Assembly: GCA_022453515.1 (NCBI GenBank)
Contig: JAJNNY010000011.1
Location: forward strand, 744,001 to 808,000
Direction of reading: 5' to 3'
DNA: 64,000 bases
Source of the DNA: Astrocystis sublimbata
Taxonomy: Eukaryota; Ascomycota; Sordariomycetes; Xylariales; Xylariaceae
Part shown: piece by piece, positions 31,673-42,312 of the stretch
Position numbering within the stretch: position 1 is the first letter of the stretch
How the letters are laid out: every line of letters starts with the position of its first letter
Made by a program: the position numbers and the translations under genes
Notes under the pieces: generated by a model
The model's input: the letters and a program-made list of their open reading frames with translations, nothing else
Database searches by the model: none
Told to the model about the DNA's origin: nothing

Positions 31673-33986
31673 TTATGCAACCCGTCGCCTACGCCCATGC
31701 AACCCCGCCAACCAAGACGTCGCCATGAACCTGCGAATATCCTTCCCCCAGATCATAAAGACAATCAAAAACAGATTATTCACCAGCAGAATGCCCCCAA
31801 AGCCAGCCGAGATGACAACGGCATACCCGTTCTGCTGGATCCACTCCAGCACCTTGAACCCCAGACCAAAACTGACCAGCTGCTTCCCGACGTTCATGGC
31901 CATCAGCATCTCGGCCGTGTCGGCGTTGTAGCTGTCGACGGCGTAGGCGAGGGTGAAGGAGTAGAAGAAATACCCGCACCAGCTCGACATGCCGGTCCCG
32001 ACGAAGAAGCCGATCCAGTGTAGATTGCGCTGCGCCGTGAGCCCGTACACTACCAGCCCGACGGGCCCGATGATCATCGCCGGCAGCATCACGCCGAGCC
32101 GCATTTCGGCTTCGCGGATCCCGTTGTTGCGGCGCGTTAGATGGGCTGCGAGGCGGTCGGAGGTCGGCGTGAAGGGCACGGCTAGCGTGAAGCCGATGAC
32201 GGAGCCGACGGCGTGGATCCCGGAGATGGACTGGGGGGAGAAGGAGGTTATGATTAGCACATCACAGCATAGAAGAGCACAGCGTAACATAGCACAATGT
32301 TAAACTTTTACCTGACCATACAAAGATTGCGATTGTGATTGGGGTTGTGATTCTGTACTTGGTCAAAGGGACTTACTGCAGGCCAGTTATACGGCGGCGC
32401 CGTGATCTTGATGGGAAACACAAAGCTGAACGCCAGCCCGCCCAGGCCGATCGTGATGCCGAACGAAGTGATCACCCACAGGACCTGGGGCACGAGGAAA
32501 TACGACAGTGATCGCCAGAGCAGTGTGAAGAACGGCACAGTCGGGTCACTGCGGCCCCATGGCGAAAGTGTGGCGAGGAACGGCTTGCGAACGGGGATAT
32601 TAGGGGTTGTTGTCGCAACATGCTCGACTGCGAAAGCTTCGGGTTTGTTGTCCTGGGTTTCGTCGACTGCGGTGGTTTTGGTTGAGTGGATCGGGGTGGT
32701 GGTGGTGGTGGTTGGAGTGGTGGCTTTCTGTCGCTGGTAGGAAGTCTCTTCGACGAAGAGAAAGGCGAAGATGAAGAGCACAGTGGCGAAGGCTAGGATC
32801 ACGTAGAAGAACAGGCGCCATGAGTAGGGCGTCGGCAGCATGTATGCCGCTGGGAGGGACGCGAGGGCCGCTAGACACAAGGCGACTGTGGGAGAGGGAA
32901 GGCAAGTAAGTCAGTAAATAGGTATGTAAGTAGCACTATAGCGAACCGAACAGTGAACACCCTCCTCTCACACAGCTGTCTACCTACCTACCTTACTGAC
33001 ATTACCTACCTCTACCTACCTACCTACCTATATCCATAGATAGGTAGATAGTAATAAACTTGCTGAGACAAGATGGGGTGTAGATGGATGTAAGTAAGCG
33101 AGACACTCACAGGTGTAGTACCCGAGCATGATGCCGCGCTCATGAAGGAAGAAAATGTCATTCACAAGCTGCACGGGCAGGGCCTCGCAAATTCCAGCCC
33201 CAAGGCAGTGGACGATACGTGCAGCCATGAGACTGCCGAAGCTGTTCGCCCGAGAACATGCCGCGAGTCCGGCTATGAACTGTTTGTTTGCTTGCCACAT
33301 TAACTACTGCGCTAATTATCTCCTCTTCGTCATAGGTCGGCAGGTAGTTCGGCAGAGTTCCCGGGGATACACAGAAAGAAATGGAGCAGATAGGAAAGCA
33401 AAGGTGAGGTCAGGTGAACAGAGCGAGTGACCTACCGCCGCCAGACTCCCCAGCATTACAGGCCTTCGGCCAAATCTCAGGTAGAGCGGCACAAGCAGCC
33501 AAGACGTGAGCCCGTACACCAGGTTGGGATACGTAATCAGCGTTGAGGCTTCGGCCTGTGAGACATTGAACGTCTGCGACCAGAGCGTGATGTACGGCCC
33601 CACTCCCAGCAGGGCCGAGTTGCCGAGGAACGAGTAGACGCAGATGATGATGAGGATCATCATCTTCTTGAACTTCGTCCACTGCAGAGGGTCGTTCGGG
33701 TCCTCTGCGGGCACCGGGTACAGGGCCTGGCCGTAGCCCGTGTCGTCGCCATCTGTCGGGTGTTAAATCACGTGAATGGGAGGGGAGAGAGCCGTGGACC
33801 ATTGTTTGAAGCGGCTCACCCTTTGCTTTGACGATGACCGTGCCTGGGATGTCGCCTTCGTGGGCATGGCTATGGAACAGTCATTAGTTGACAGAATCTA
33901 CACATTTCTGACTAGACACACCTGTGTACGAGATGTTTCCCTGCCTCATGCGGGTCTTCGCTGCTGATGTGCATCATATTGACCAT
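31673..33986 (-). CDS. MFS transporter (HOL1/DHA-like family)
   Basis: Six exons: 33986-33922, 33869-33820, 33752-33436, 33279-33111, 32885-32377 and 32230-31673 (555 aa). The N-terminus is hydrophilic (SHAHEGDIPGTVIVKAKDGD, then EDPNDPLQW), a hallmark of this fungal drug/metabolite-porter subgroup. Membrane segments follow with RFGRRPVML between TM2 and TM3, RIVHCLGAGICEALPVQLVN, FFLHERG in the next loop and YSWRLFFYVILAFA. A Thr-rich central loop (TTPTTTTTTP) precedes TM7. The last exon holds TM8-12 (PTSDRLAAHLTRRN, GFFVGTGMSSWCGYF). Every splice keeps phase and rebuilds family sequence. The acceptor of intron 3 (33280) was chosen over a nearby alternative because it yields AAFIAGLAACSRA. 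Expected in the plasma membrane; substrate unknown. Confidence 0.85.
32979..33055. repeat. (CTAC)n microsatellite in an MFS intron
   Basis: Imperfect tctacctacctac repeats followed by ataggtag, which is partly inverted and could form a hairpin. It lies wholly inside the 225-nt intron 32886-33110. Confidence 0.8.
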
Positions 33987-34845
33987 TGCAATCCTTAAGC
34001 TTCTCTAACTGCTGTGGTCGCAAAGGAGAGGAGAGATTCAATCGCATCTCACTTGGCAGTCGTTCTGGGCGGTCATCGTCTATATACCGTCTAAACACCA
34101 AGCTCGCCCAGCTCTCCAACATCCCAGCTGATGCCCATGTAAAGCGGTATGCATCTCCCCATCCGAGGAGCTCATACCCCTTCAGGCAAATGAAAAACTT
34201 GTCGCAGCATGTCCATTGTTCATCTGAGGAGATGATATGCATATTGAACTCTTTAAAGCGACGCGTAGTATGCGTACTGTTACATTTACCCCACAAACCC
34301 TGTCTTCGGCTCTTGTTGATGCGGAGGAGGGTCTGGGTGAGGTGCTCGGCACGGAATCGATCGTGTGCATGCAGGCATGATGATATTAGCCGCTGGGGGC
34401 AGCGATCTCATATCTGCTATGATGGATTATTCAAAACTTGGTAAGCATCAACACGCTATACCATATTCAAACAATGTGTGTTCACCTGGAGGTTCAACCC
34501 TTCTATTGCAATCAGTGTGTTTGTTGATGTTGAATTGAGCATGTGATCAAGATCGGGATATGTGCTTCAGATAGGCCTGAAGCTAAACCCACCAAGCATT
34601 GAACGTAAGACTAAGAAGGTTGAGATGCCACTACGCCAGATACTTTCTAGATTCTCCTAGCCAGCATACAGTGAACTGGTACACACTTGTTGATTCATTC
34701 ATACATACCTACATATCCACATGACAGACATACTTTTGATACAATACAGTAGTAGTACAGCAGAACCTCGCTCATCCATCCATTTTCACCATTCCCCTCC
34801 ATCCACATCATACATGCGAATTCCACCTACACCTAGCCCTATTTC
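33987..34845. other. Intergenic, MFS promoter and Rsm22 3' flank
   Basis: Contains a 116-aa minus-strand open frame (34296-33946) with no recognised family that would overlap the MFS first exon; I did not accept it as a gene. Nothing else seen. Confidence 0.45.
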
Positions 34846-37524
34846 TCATCTTCCTCCCCCCCCATCATCCTTCATCAAGTCCCTCAAAAACTCCTTCGAC
34901 CCGACCTGGTCCTTACCCTTCCTCCCCCTCTTAACCCTCGCCCTCCTCTCTTCCTTCCCTTCCTTCCCCTTCCCTTTCCCTTTCCCTTCCCCTTTCCCAT
35001 CCCCACCCTCTCTCGCACCATAGATCCCCCCATCGTTAGCATCCAGCGTGATAACCCTCGTCTTACCCGCCCTCGCCGCCGCCTGCGCGCGCACGCCCCC
35101 ATCATTAGGCGCGACACCGCCCTTGCCTAGCCTCACGACGCGAGGAACGCGCGTCTTGGCCCCGAGGGCCCACAGATCGCCCCATCTCGCCTTGCGCGCG
35201 TCGCGGTACGCCTGCTTGCTGTAGGACTTGGGCACGGTCCAGCGCTCGATGGTGCCCGCCGGCGTGCACATGTCGAAGGTCACGTGGCCCTGGCGCTTGA
35301 TGGGCGGCAGGAGGTTGCGCGGGAGGGAGAAGGGGTCGGGGGCCGTGGGGGCGTTCTCGAAGCCCGCGAAGGCGCTCTCGGTGAGATTGCGGCCGGTGTC
35401 GGAGGTGGAGGAGAGCATCGCTTCTAGTTCTAGGGCTATCTTCGTGAGAGTCGGAGATTCTGGATTAGTGAAAGGGGAGGGGGGTTGCGAGCCGCGCTGG
35501 ATGGCGACGAAGCTGAAATCGACGTCCTCGTGATCCCTGGAAGTGGCGCCCAGGATCTTCTGCAAAAACGGCGGCCGGATGAATCGCTGCGAGAAGTGGC
35601 AGAAGTCCTTCCTGCCGTGAGTGAGCCCCGGGGTGAGATACATGGGGCAGGCCTTGTGGTTGGTGCAGGGGGCAATGATGCGGCCCTCCTCGCGGTCGCG
35701 TGTCGATTCGAGCTCGATGGCCTCGGGTCGCGGATCCGAGGTGGGCGTGACGATGAACTCGTTCAGGAGACGGGACCGCACGTCCGCGACGGCCTCGAAC
35801 CCCCGCGGATGGCCCTTCTCCAGCACGATGAGGACACCGCCGTCGGGCGACAGCATTTCCCAGAGGTTGTCCAGCATAGCTTTGCGCCGGAAGTTGTCCT
35901 TGAGCGGCATCATCTGGTGCGAGGCGATGATGACGTCGAACTGCTTCCGGGGTAAGCTGGCCTCGCCGCCCTCTAGCTTATCCGGGTGGTCGCCCGAGTG
36001 CAGATAGTCTGGTAGCCGGGGTAGGAAAGTGGTGTTGTGGAGGAATCGCGAGACACGCTGGCGCAGCTGCTCAGAGCCTACGACGGCTGTCTTCTTGCCC
36101 GGAGGGTGGAAATCCTTGCGGTTCTCTCCTCTCCCTTCTCCCTTGGCCAAGGCCCATTCGGCTCGAAGGACCTGTTCCCAAGCCACCAGGGCGGCTCCGC
36201 CGGTGCCGACGTCGAGCACGCGCGGCCCGGTGCCGTTGGCTCGGTCCATGAGGTTCGCCATCCAGTTGGGTCCTAGCCGTTTGCGGATCTCGACCAAGAT
36301 GCTCATGGTGGACGAGTACATGGCAGGCAGCAGGGTGGCGATGAAGACGTCGGCCTCGATCTCGGACATTTTGTGGTGGCTGGCGGACAGGGTGATGGGC
36401 TTCTGCTCGGCATTCCGCCTTGTGGATGGCGTCGCTACGGAGAAGGGCAGGGCAGGGCCGCCGAAGGTCTTCTCTGCGGCTTCGGTGACGTGCTTGATGT
36501 CGGTTCGGGCGAGGAGATCGGCGATAGGGGTAACAAAGTCGGCTTTGGGGAGGTGTAGTGTGGTTGGGTAGGTTCTCCATTCGCCCATGCGGGTGTAGGC
36601 GTGGGCGCGATCGGCAGGGTCGCCAAAGACGGCGTCGGGATCAGCTTCGTCTTCCTCGTCCACCTCCTCTTCGTCCTCTTCTGGCTCTTCATCTTCCTTT
36701 ACTTCTTCTTGGTTGTCTTCCTGCATGTCTTTCTCAGATTGTTGCACCAAGGCAGCCTCAAAGTCCTTCTGTAGCCTGAGAAGCGCATTGAACTCGCGCT
36801 CGTTCTTGGCGACAGCATTGATGTGAGCCAAGCCGGCTTCGGATGGTAGGTCTTCTAGGTTGAATGTGCCCTCTGGAACCTCGATGGCCGAATCTTGGAT
36901 TTCCTCAGCAGTGGAAGCAGCAGTAGACTGGGCCGACTCCTCCTTCTCGTACACAATCTCCTCAAACGAGCCATCTTCTGTCTCCCGTAGCACAACCTTC
37001 TCCGAGGAATCGTACTCATAGTCTTCCTGTTCTGTCTCCTCCGGGGGTATGGGCATGCCCACATCCGCAGGCGTGGTCTCGCGCAAAGGTGGGCCGTAGA
37101 GCCGTACATAGACCTTGTACTCGTCGTCGCTGAGGTAGCCCTTGGGCAGGGTGTCGCCGAAGGTACGTCTCGTCTGACGGACTATGGTTTCAATGTCGTC
37201 GGTGCCATCTGGTTTTGGGGCCTCAGGCTCGGGCGCAGAGGGCTCAGGCTGTGATTGTGATTGTGATTCTTGAAGCCTGGGCCGTGATGTCGTGAAGGCC
37301 CTCGAGCTGGGGCCAATAGTACTTGGCATTGATGTCGCATTCACATTTGCATGTGGCGAGGGCCGGCGACGGACCAGAGCTGACACCTCGGGTTGGGCAA
37401 AGGTCTTCTCGAAAAGACGCAGGACCTGGCGCCTACATTGGGGGCACGGCCTCGGCACCTTCGCAGCTGACAACATGATTTTGTGCGAAGGGAGACGGAT
37501 ATGGGAATGGGATGTAAGATGCAA
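34846..37524 (-). CDS. RSM22: Mitochondrial Rsm22-type ribosome assembly methyltransferase-like protein
   Basis: Single exon, up to 892 aa; a second in-frame ATG (MLSAAKVPRPCPQC, residue 17) may be the true start. The N-terminus is basic and Ser/Arg-rich (RAFTTSRPR), as in a mitochondrial presequence. An acidic stretch (DEEPEEDEEEVDEEDEADPD, about residues 275-295) precedes the core. The core carries MSEIEADVFIATLLPAMYSS, a SAM-type motif VLDVGTGGAALVAWEQV (about 436-452) and FDVIIASHQMMPL. The four-cysteine region CTNHKACPMY...GRKDFCHFSQRF (about 615-645) is thought to bind a metal or Fe-S cluster in this family. Rsm22 associates with the mitochondrial small ribosomal subunit. The C-terminus is a Gly/Lys repeat (GKGEGKGKGKGKEGKEERR). 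The large antisense frames are shadows. Confidence 0.9.
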   Translation of the reverse strand: MHLTSHSHIRLPSHKIMLSAAKVPRPCPQCRRQVLRLFEKTFAQPEVSALVRRRPSPHANVNATSMPSTIGPSSRAFTTSRPRLQESQSQSQPEPSAPEPEAPKPDGTDDIETIVRQTRRTFGDTLPKGYLSDDEYKVYVRLYGPPLRETTPADVGMPIPPEETEQEDYEYDSSEKVVLRETEDGSFEEIVYEKEESAQSTAASTAEEIQDSAIEVPEGTFNLEDLPSEAGLAHINAVAKNEREFNALLRLQKDFEAALVQQSEKDMQEDNQEEVKEDEEPEEDEEEVDEEDEADPDAVFGDPADRAHAYTRMGEWRTYPTTLHLPKADFVTPIADLLARTDIKHVTEAAEKTFGGPALPFSVATPSTRRNAEQKPITLSASHHKMSEIEADVFIATLLPAMYSSTMSILVEIRKRLGPNWMANLMDRANGTGPRVLDVGTGGAALVAWEQVLRAEWALAKGEGRGENRKDFHPPGKKTAVVGSEQLRQRVSRFLHNTTFLPRLPDYLHSGDHPDKLEGGEASLPRKQFDVIIASHQMMPLKDNFRRKAMLDNLWEMLSPDGGVLIVLEKGHPRGFEAVADVRSRLLNEFIVTPTSDPRPEAIELESTRDREEGRIIAPCTNHKACPMYLTPGLTHGRKDFCHFSQRFIRPPFLQKILGATSRDHEDVDFSFVAIQRGSQPPSPFTNPESPTLTKIALELEAMLSSTSDTGRNLTESAFAGFENAPTAPDPFSLPRNLLPPIKRQGHVTFDMCTPAGTIERWTVPKSYSKQAYRDARKARWGDLWALGAKTRVPRVVRLGKGGVAPNDGGVRAQAAARAGKTRVITLDANDGGIYGAREGGDGKGEGKGKGKGKEGKEERRARVKRGRKGKDQVGSKEFLRDLMKDDGGGGR

Positions 37525-38522
37525 GAGAGGGCAGGGCTGCCCCTCAACAGCTTCAATTTACCCTAATTGATATTCTCGATATGGACTTTTCCATGACTTG
37601 GCGCTTGTAGGGATTAGCTCGCCACCAGACAGAACCCAAGAGCTGCAAGCTGGAGAGCTACATGTACCTAGCAGCCAATCGTGCCAATCAAAGTACCTGC
37701 ATTTGTCTTAACATGCAGTACCTATGTAAGTCTTGTCATAGTTGTGAGGCGGTTGGCCAACGAATGGCAGGAAGTATTTAAGTCTTCTCTGTTTTCATAA
37801 AAGTACCAGATAATAAGATCAGTCTAGTGAAAAGGCATCAATAGGGCTGGTGCCTTTGTGTTCCTTAATATTATCAAGGTATTTTGATGGGGTATTATTA
37901 TCCTGGATCCGAGGCATCAAGAGTTACAACTACCTAAGAGCTATCACCCAGCTCTGTTCAGTTGCAGGAGCTGGTGCGGGGTTCCGTCAATCTACCTTTG
38001 CATCAACCAGCGCCTGACATCTACCCAGGGAGGGGGATAGAGCTGCTATTTTACAGGTGTACACTGGAATCTTCAAGGTCCTGCCTTAGAACAGCAGCGC
38101 TTGGGTTGGCAACATTTAATAAATTTAATAGAAATAAAGCACCTGGCAGTTTCGATTCTATGCTTGTCACAATAATGTTCATCTAAATCACCCCACACAC
38201 TCATCCATAAACACACATTCAGCTTCGTAGCAGTGCCATGACCAGTACACAATACCTGAGTCAAAAGTTGTAAGTTGTATCATGGGTGTACCTATACGAA
38301 AGATTTGGCAGTCGCTTGTGATTCAATCATGAAAGGTATCTGAGATATGCGCAAAGAAACTGTGTATACACCGTGAAACGCCCGTTGCTAAATGCCCTCC
38401 CTCTTGTTCATACAAAGACTCACTTCAAGGTTTTCCGCCCACGCAAGCACTTAGATTCTGTGCCAACAGGTCTGAAATCGAGAAGTAGACAAGTAGTCAT
38501 TCACCCATCTCGCCTGTCGCAA
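37525..38522. other. Intergenic, no gene seen
   Basis: Upstream of Rsm22 and downstream of the thioredoxin gene. Only short, family-less frames. Confidence 0.5.
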
Positions 38523-39347
38523 CTAGCTGCCACCGAGGTCGGCCAATGTCCGAACACCACCGACACCGCCAGCCGGTCTGCCCGAAGCACTGGCGCCTCC
38601 TGGTGGCTTGCCGCTGCCGCCTGCTCGTGCGGGTGCTGCCTGGGGTCTTGGTTTGTGCAGGTTGAAGTCGGATCGCTCGGCGGCTTTGTAGGGGTCAAAC
38701 TAGACATCATGAGGTGTGATTAGTAGATGTATAAATGCATGCGCATGTGTAGACTGTGGGGTGGATGCCGCTTTCATCAGGGGAGAAGTCGAAGAAGCGT
38801 TGGGAGAACTCACAGACAACAGAGACACAAAGTAGAGTCCAAAGAAAGTCAAGAGCGCATTGAAGAAGTGGAACAGGCTGAAGCTTGACCACGACCTCCC
38901 GCCACCCAGTGTGTTTCCCCCCGCCCTCCGACCGGGCGCTGTGTTCCCACTGCCACCACTGCCACCTAGCGTCCTACCCGGCATGGCGAACGAGGCACCG
39001 GGCGCAGTGACACCGGCAGACTTGACGGCCTTCTCGACGGCGGCGGTCAGGGCGGGCGGGTTGGCGCCACGGATGGTGTCGGCAACGGAGCCGTTCTTGA
39101 AGACGAGAAAGGTGGGCATGGCGCTGACACCATGCTGCTGGGCGATGGACTGGTGGTTGTCGACGTTGACCTTGCAGAAGGCGATGCGGCCCGGCTTGGC
39201 GTACTTGGTCGCCAGCGACTCGAACGTCGGCGCAATCATCTTGCAGGGGCCACACCAGTCGGCGTAGAAGTCGGTGATGACCACGGTTGTCGAGGACAGG
39301 ATGCGCTGCCACTCGCCCGATGAGGCGATGTTGGTGATCCCGCTCAT
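38523..39347 (-). CDS. Thioredoxin with C-terminal membrane anchor
   Basis: Exons 39347-38814 and 38699-38523 give 236 aa; the 114-nt phase-0 intron has a GTGAGT donor and a TCTAG acceptor. Residues 1-108 are a complete thioredoxin fold: FYADWCGPCKMIAP (Cys32, Cys35), a cis-Pro in VSAMPTFLVFKNG, and the VNVDNH strand. A Gly/Ser/Arg linker follows (GGSGGSGNTAPGRRAGGN), then one hydrophobic helix FHFFNALLTFFGLYFVSLLS, then exon 2, FDPYKAAERSDFNLHKPR, and a Gly/Pro/Ala tail. A disulfide reductase domain tethered to a membrane with an exposed tail is predicted; orientation and compartment are not determined. If the intron is not removed, an unrelated tail of about 37 residues follows Ser178 instead of the conserved-looking FDPY tail. 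Confidence 0.85.
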
Positions 39348-40372
39348 GGTGTAGCTGGTGATTGGGTGGCGGCGCAGAATCGGTGATCAAGGTGAGGGTT
39401 TTGTCTGTGCTGGCGCAACGTCTGGATTATCGGGACAATGTGATAATGCGATGGTGGAAGGACAGAAAGGGTTCTATTGTCGGTGGATGAGGACAGATGG
39501 CGTGAAGCGTGGTAAGCACCTGGTAAAATGAAGTCTTGGTATCGCGGTAGGTACAGAGTAACGGATGGTGGGGGAAGCCAACAATGACATCTTGCCTTAC
39601 AAATCTACAAGTGAATTTACCTGGCCACATGTATCAGGGGGGGACAGGCGGTGGTCCAGGCGAGCCAGGCGCCAGGGTCTCCTGGGGGCAGGCCTGGTCC
39701 CCTGGATCTCCCAGGTCACTGCCGCTAATCTCGATGAGGTATTTTATTTTCATTTTACCGATCTACCTTGCTGGCTGGCTTCTTGTTTACTACCTATTCT
39801 ATGGGTGAACTCTTTCCCACCTGAATCAGCCCAATTTGACTGAGAAATCCGTAGAATTTCTGGTAACCCTAAATTAACAGCTAGAAAAACATAAGCGTAA
39901 GTTAGATATTTCCCTGAGTTTAACGTTGGGGAAAATCTCAAGACTTGCTAGAGCTGGAAAGACAAGTACCCCCGTACCTATCAAAAGGCATCGCATGGCT
40001 TCCGTAGATCTTAGCGGGTCTTTTAGCGCTCCAACAGAGCTCTACGTCCCTCTTCATCAGCGACCTAGCGCCCGTAAGGGGGAGGTGGTAAGCCATGCGG
40101 TTACAATTCTGCCGGCACAACTTTTCGCAGTCCACCTCAGCGCTGTATCGTTCCACCCTACCTACACCTACCCGCCTCGAGATACCCTCACTTACATGCA
40201 TGCCGATAAGACATAGCAACTGAAGACACTCCCTCACTCCCGGTGCAAGACACTTGAGCACTAGGTATTCATATATATACATATATATACATATATGTAT
40301 ATATAAAATTCCTATCAATCATCATACCTGCACGCAGTGTCTGTCTCCTGGCACGCATCTTGGCTCCATATC
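39348..40372. other. Divergent intergenic region
   Basis: Between the divergent thioredoxin and SPOUT methyltransferase genes. A GC-rich patch with gggggg and ccagg repeats lies at 39630-39720, and an AT microsatellite at 40268-40305. No gene supported. Confidence 0.5.
40268..40305. repeat. AT-rich microsatellite (atatatac units)
   Basis: Repeated atatatac/atatgtat units about 70 bases upstream of the SPOUT methyltransferase start, inside its promoter or leader. Confidence 0.85.
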
Positions 40373-41521
40373 ATGTCTTTCTACGAGCAAGACAGACAAA
40401 AGGTAACTTTCAGTTGCATGCGCCTGGCCCGTCCTGCCTGCTGACGAACCTTCTTACCACATCAGAAACGGCGCACCACGGAGGAAGGAGACTACGTCGA
40501 CACCTCCAAGCCCAGTGCTTTCTTCAAACCCACCCAGGGCAGAGAATGGACCGTGTCTGTTGCTGTGGCCGGCAGTGTCTTGTCCACGTACGTCGCTGAA
40601 CCCCACTGAGGTTATATACGCGACTGACTCCCGCCCATCTACAGCTGTCGCCGCGATGATCAACGAATGAACATCGTCTCACGTATTGCGCGCGCCCTTG
40701 GCGTCTTCGGCGTAGACGAGATTGTTGTCTTCGACGACTCACCCATGGACTCACGTCCTGCCCACATCGACCCCAAGGCCTACAGCGGCGACATCGACCC
40801 CTGCGGCTATATCGACCACCTGCTGCAGTACATGGAGATGCCGCCCTTCATGCGCCGCTACCTGCTTGGCCTGCACCCCAACCTCAAAGCCGCCGGGCTC
40901 GCGGCCAGTCTCGACCTCCCCTCCCACCCCCACCAAGCCGACTGGCTGCCCTACTGCGAGGGCGTCACCACCGCTGACAAACCCCCAAACGGATCCGGCA
41001 CTCTCGTCAGCGTCGGCCGCAAGGACCCCGTGTCCATCACCCACGATGTCCCGCCCAACACCCGCATCACCCTCGCGATGGACGAGAACGACCCCTCTAA
41101 AGGCGAGCCCGTCGACCCGGCTACCCCCAGGACAGAGGGTGGCTATTACTGGGGCTACAACGTGCGGCAGGCCAAGTCCCTCACCGCCGTGTTCGAGGAG
41201 TGCGCCTACCCTGACGGCTATGATCTGAGCATCGGCACATCTGAACGCGGCCTCCCCATCCCCGACGTTTTCACCGAGAAGAAGCTGAAGCACACGAGCT
41301 TCAACCACCTGTTGATTGTTTTCGGAGGACCTCGTGGGCTCGAGTATGCTGCGGAGAACGACCCGTCGTTGCTGGAGATGGGCATCATCAGGGGGAGGAC
41401 AAAGGAGTTGTTCGACCACTGGGTCAACATTCTACCCGGTCAGGGCAGTCGGACCATCAGGACTGAAGAGGCCATATACATCGGGCTGTCTGGCCTCAGG
41501 AGGGTATGGGAGAATAGGTGA
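40373..41521 (+). CDS. SPOUT-type RNA methyltransferase (C9orf114/SPOUT1 family)
   Basis: Three exons, 40373-40402 (only 30 nt), 40466-40587 and 40645-41521, give 342 aa. Exon 1 codes MSFYEQDRQK; exon 2 continues KRRTTEEGDYVDTS and the strand WTVSVAVAGSVLS; exon 3 opens with IVSRIARALGVFGVDEIVVF. Later motifs include DPCGYIDHLLQYMEMPPFMR, YWGYNVRQAKSLTAVFEE, NHLLIVFGGPRGLEYAAEND and ILPGQGSRTIRTEEAIYIGL. The last two form the knotted SAM-binding C-terminal half of SPOUT enzymes. Human SPOUT1 and yeast homologues belong to this putative RNA methyltransferase family; the RNA target here is inferred only. No stop or frameshift. Confidence 0.9.
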
Positions 41522-42312
41522 TTGTGTTTCTGCACTGTCTGTCTGTATTGCGAAGCGTTGCATCCCATGGCAGCTCACACCACACGATAGGCACCAAGCC
41601 TCTGTGCTGGTGGGCGAGCAGGAACCATTGTTATTGATGAATATGGCGGGCTGTATGAATTACCTACACTCCCATAATTACACAGGTGTTATATTGAAGT
41701 GATACCCAAACCAATAGACACATAAATCAATGCAGCCGAGAACTTGGTGAATGAATGTCTATAGACGTGAAAAGCAGGCTTGCAAGAGCTCTTGCCACAT
41801 CCTCGTGTTTTGAGCTCATGCAATCCTACTCGTTCCAAAATATGACATGCTTTCCTGAGCAGTTCAGACACATTGACGGCTCAAAGATACGCAACCTCGT
41901 ATTTGTCTTGGACTGCTTACCTACGTACCTACTCGCATCTGATGTCACAATCCGGACATCGCCCCAATCAATTCTCAGGTTCTCCAACTCACCCACACAC
42001 ACACTGATCGCCGCATTGCGCGGGGTCGGGCCCGTCGCACCCTCGGCAGATGCAGTCAGTCAGTCCATGATCCACGCGGTTACCAATGGGGAGTCTTCAT
42101 GTCATGTATCGGTATTATAGGGTAGTTTATACATCGAATAAGGAATGGAAATCTGGGCCGTCGCGCAATGTAACCAACCCGTCTCTCATCGGCAATAGCC
42201 GCACGCAAATCTACCGTTCCGTGCTCGAAGGCGGAAGTGCAAGTAGCTGTTAGATATTAGATATTACTGAAACCGTCACATCACAGCCGCGAGCGAGGAG
42301 ATACAAGACACC
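41522..42312. other. Intergenic, no gene seen
   Basis: 3' flank of the SPOUT gene and promoter of the FAD monooxygenase. A 121-aa plus-strand frame (41755-42120) has no family features and was not accepted. Confidence 0.5.

Noticed and set aside
33946..34296. 116-aa open frame upstream of the MFS gene
   Set aside because: No recognisable family, and it overlaps the MFS first exon, whose splicing is well supported.
40751..41419. 222-aa antisense open frame inside the SPOUT methyltransferase
   Set aside because: Shadow frame; the plus strand has the full SPOUT signature.
41755..42120. 121-aa open frame between the SPOUT and monooxygenase genes
   Set aside because: No domain, no splice or promoter support, and composition like intergenic DNA.
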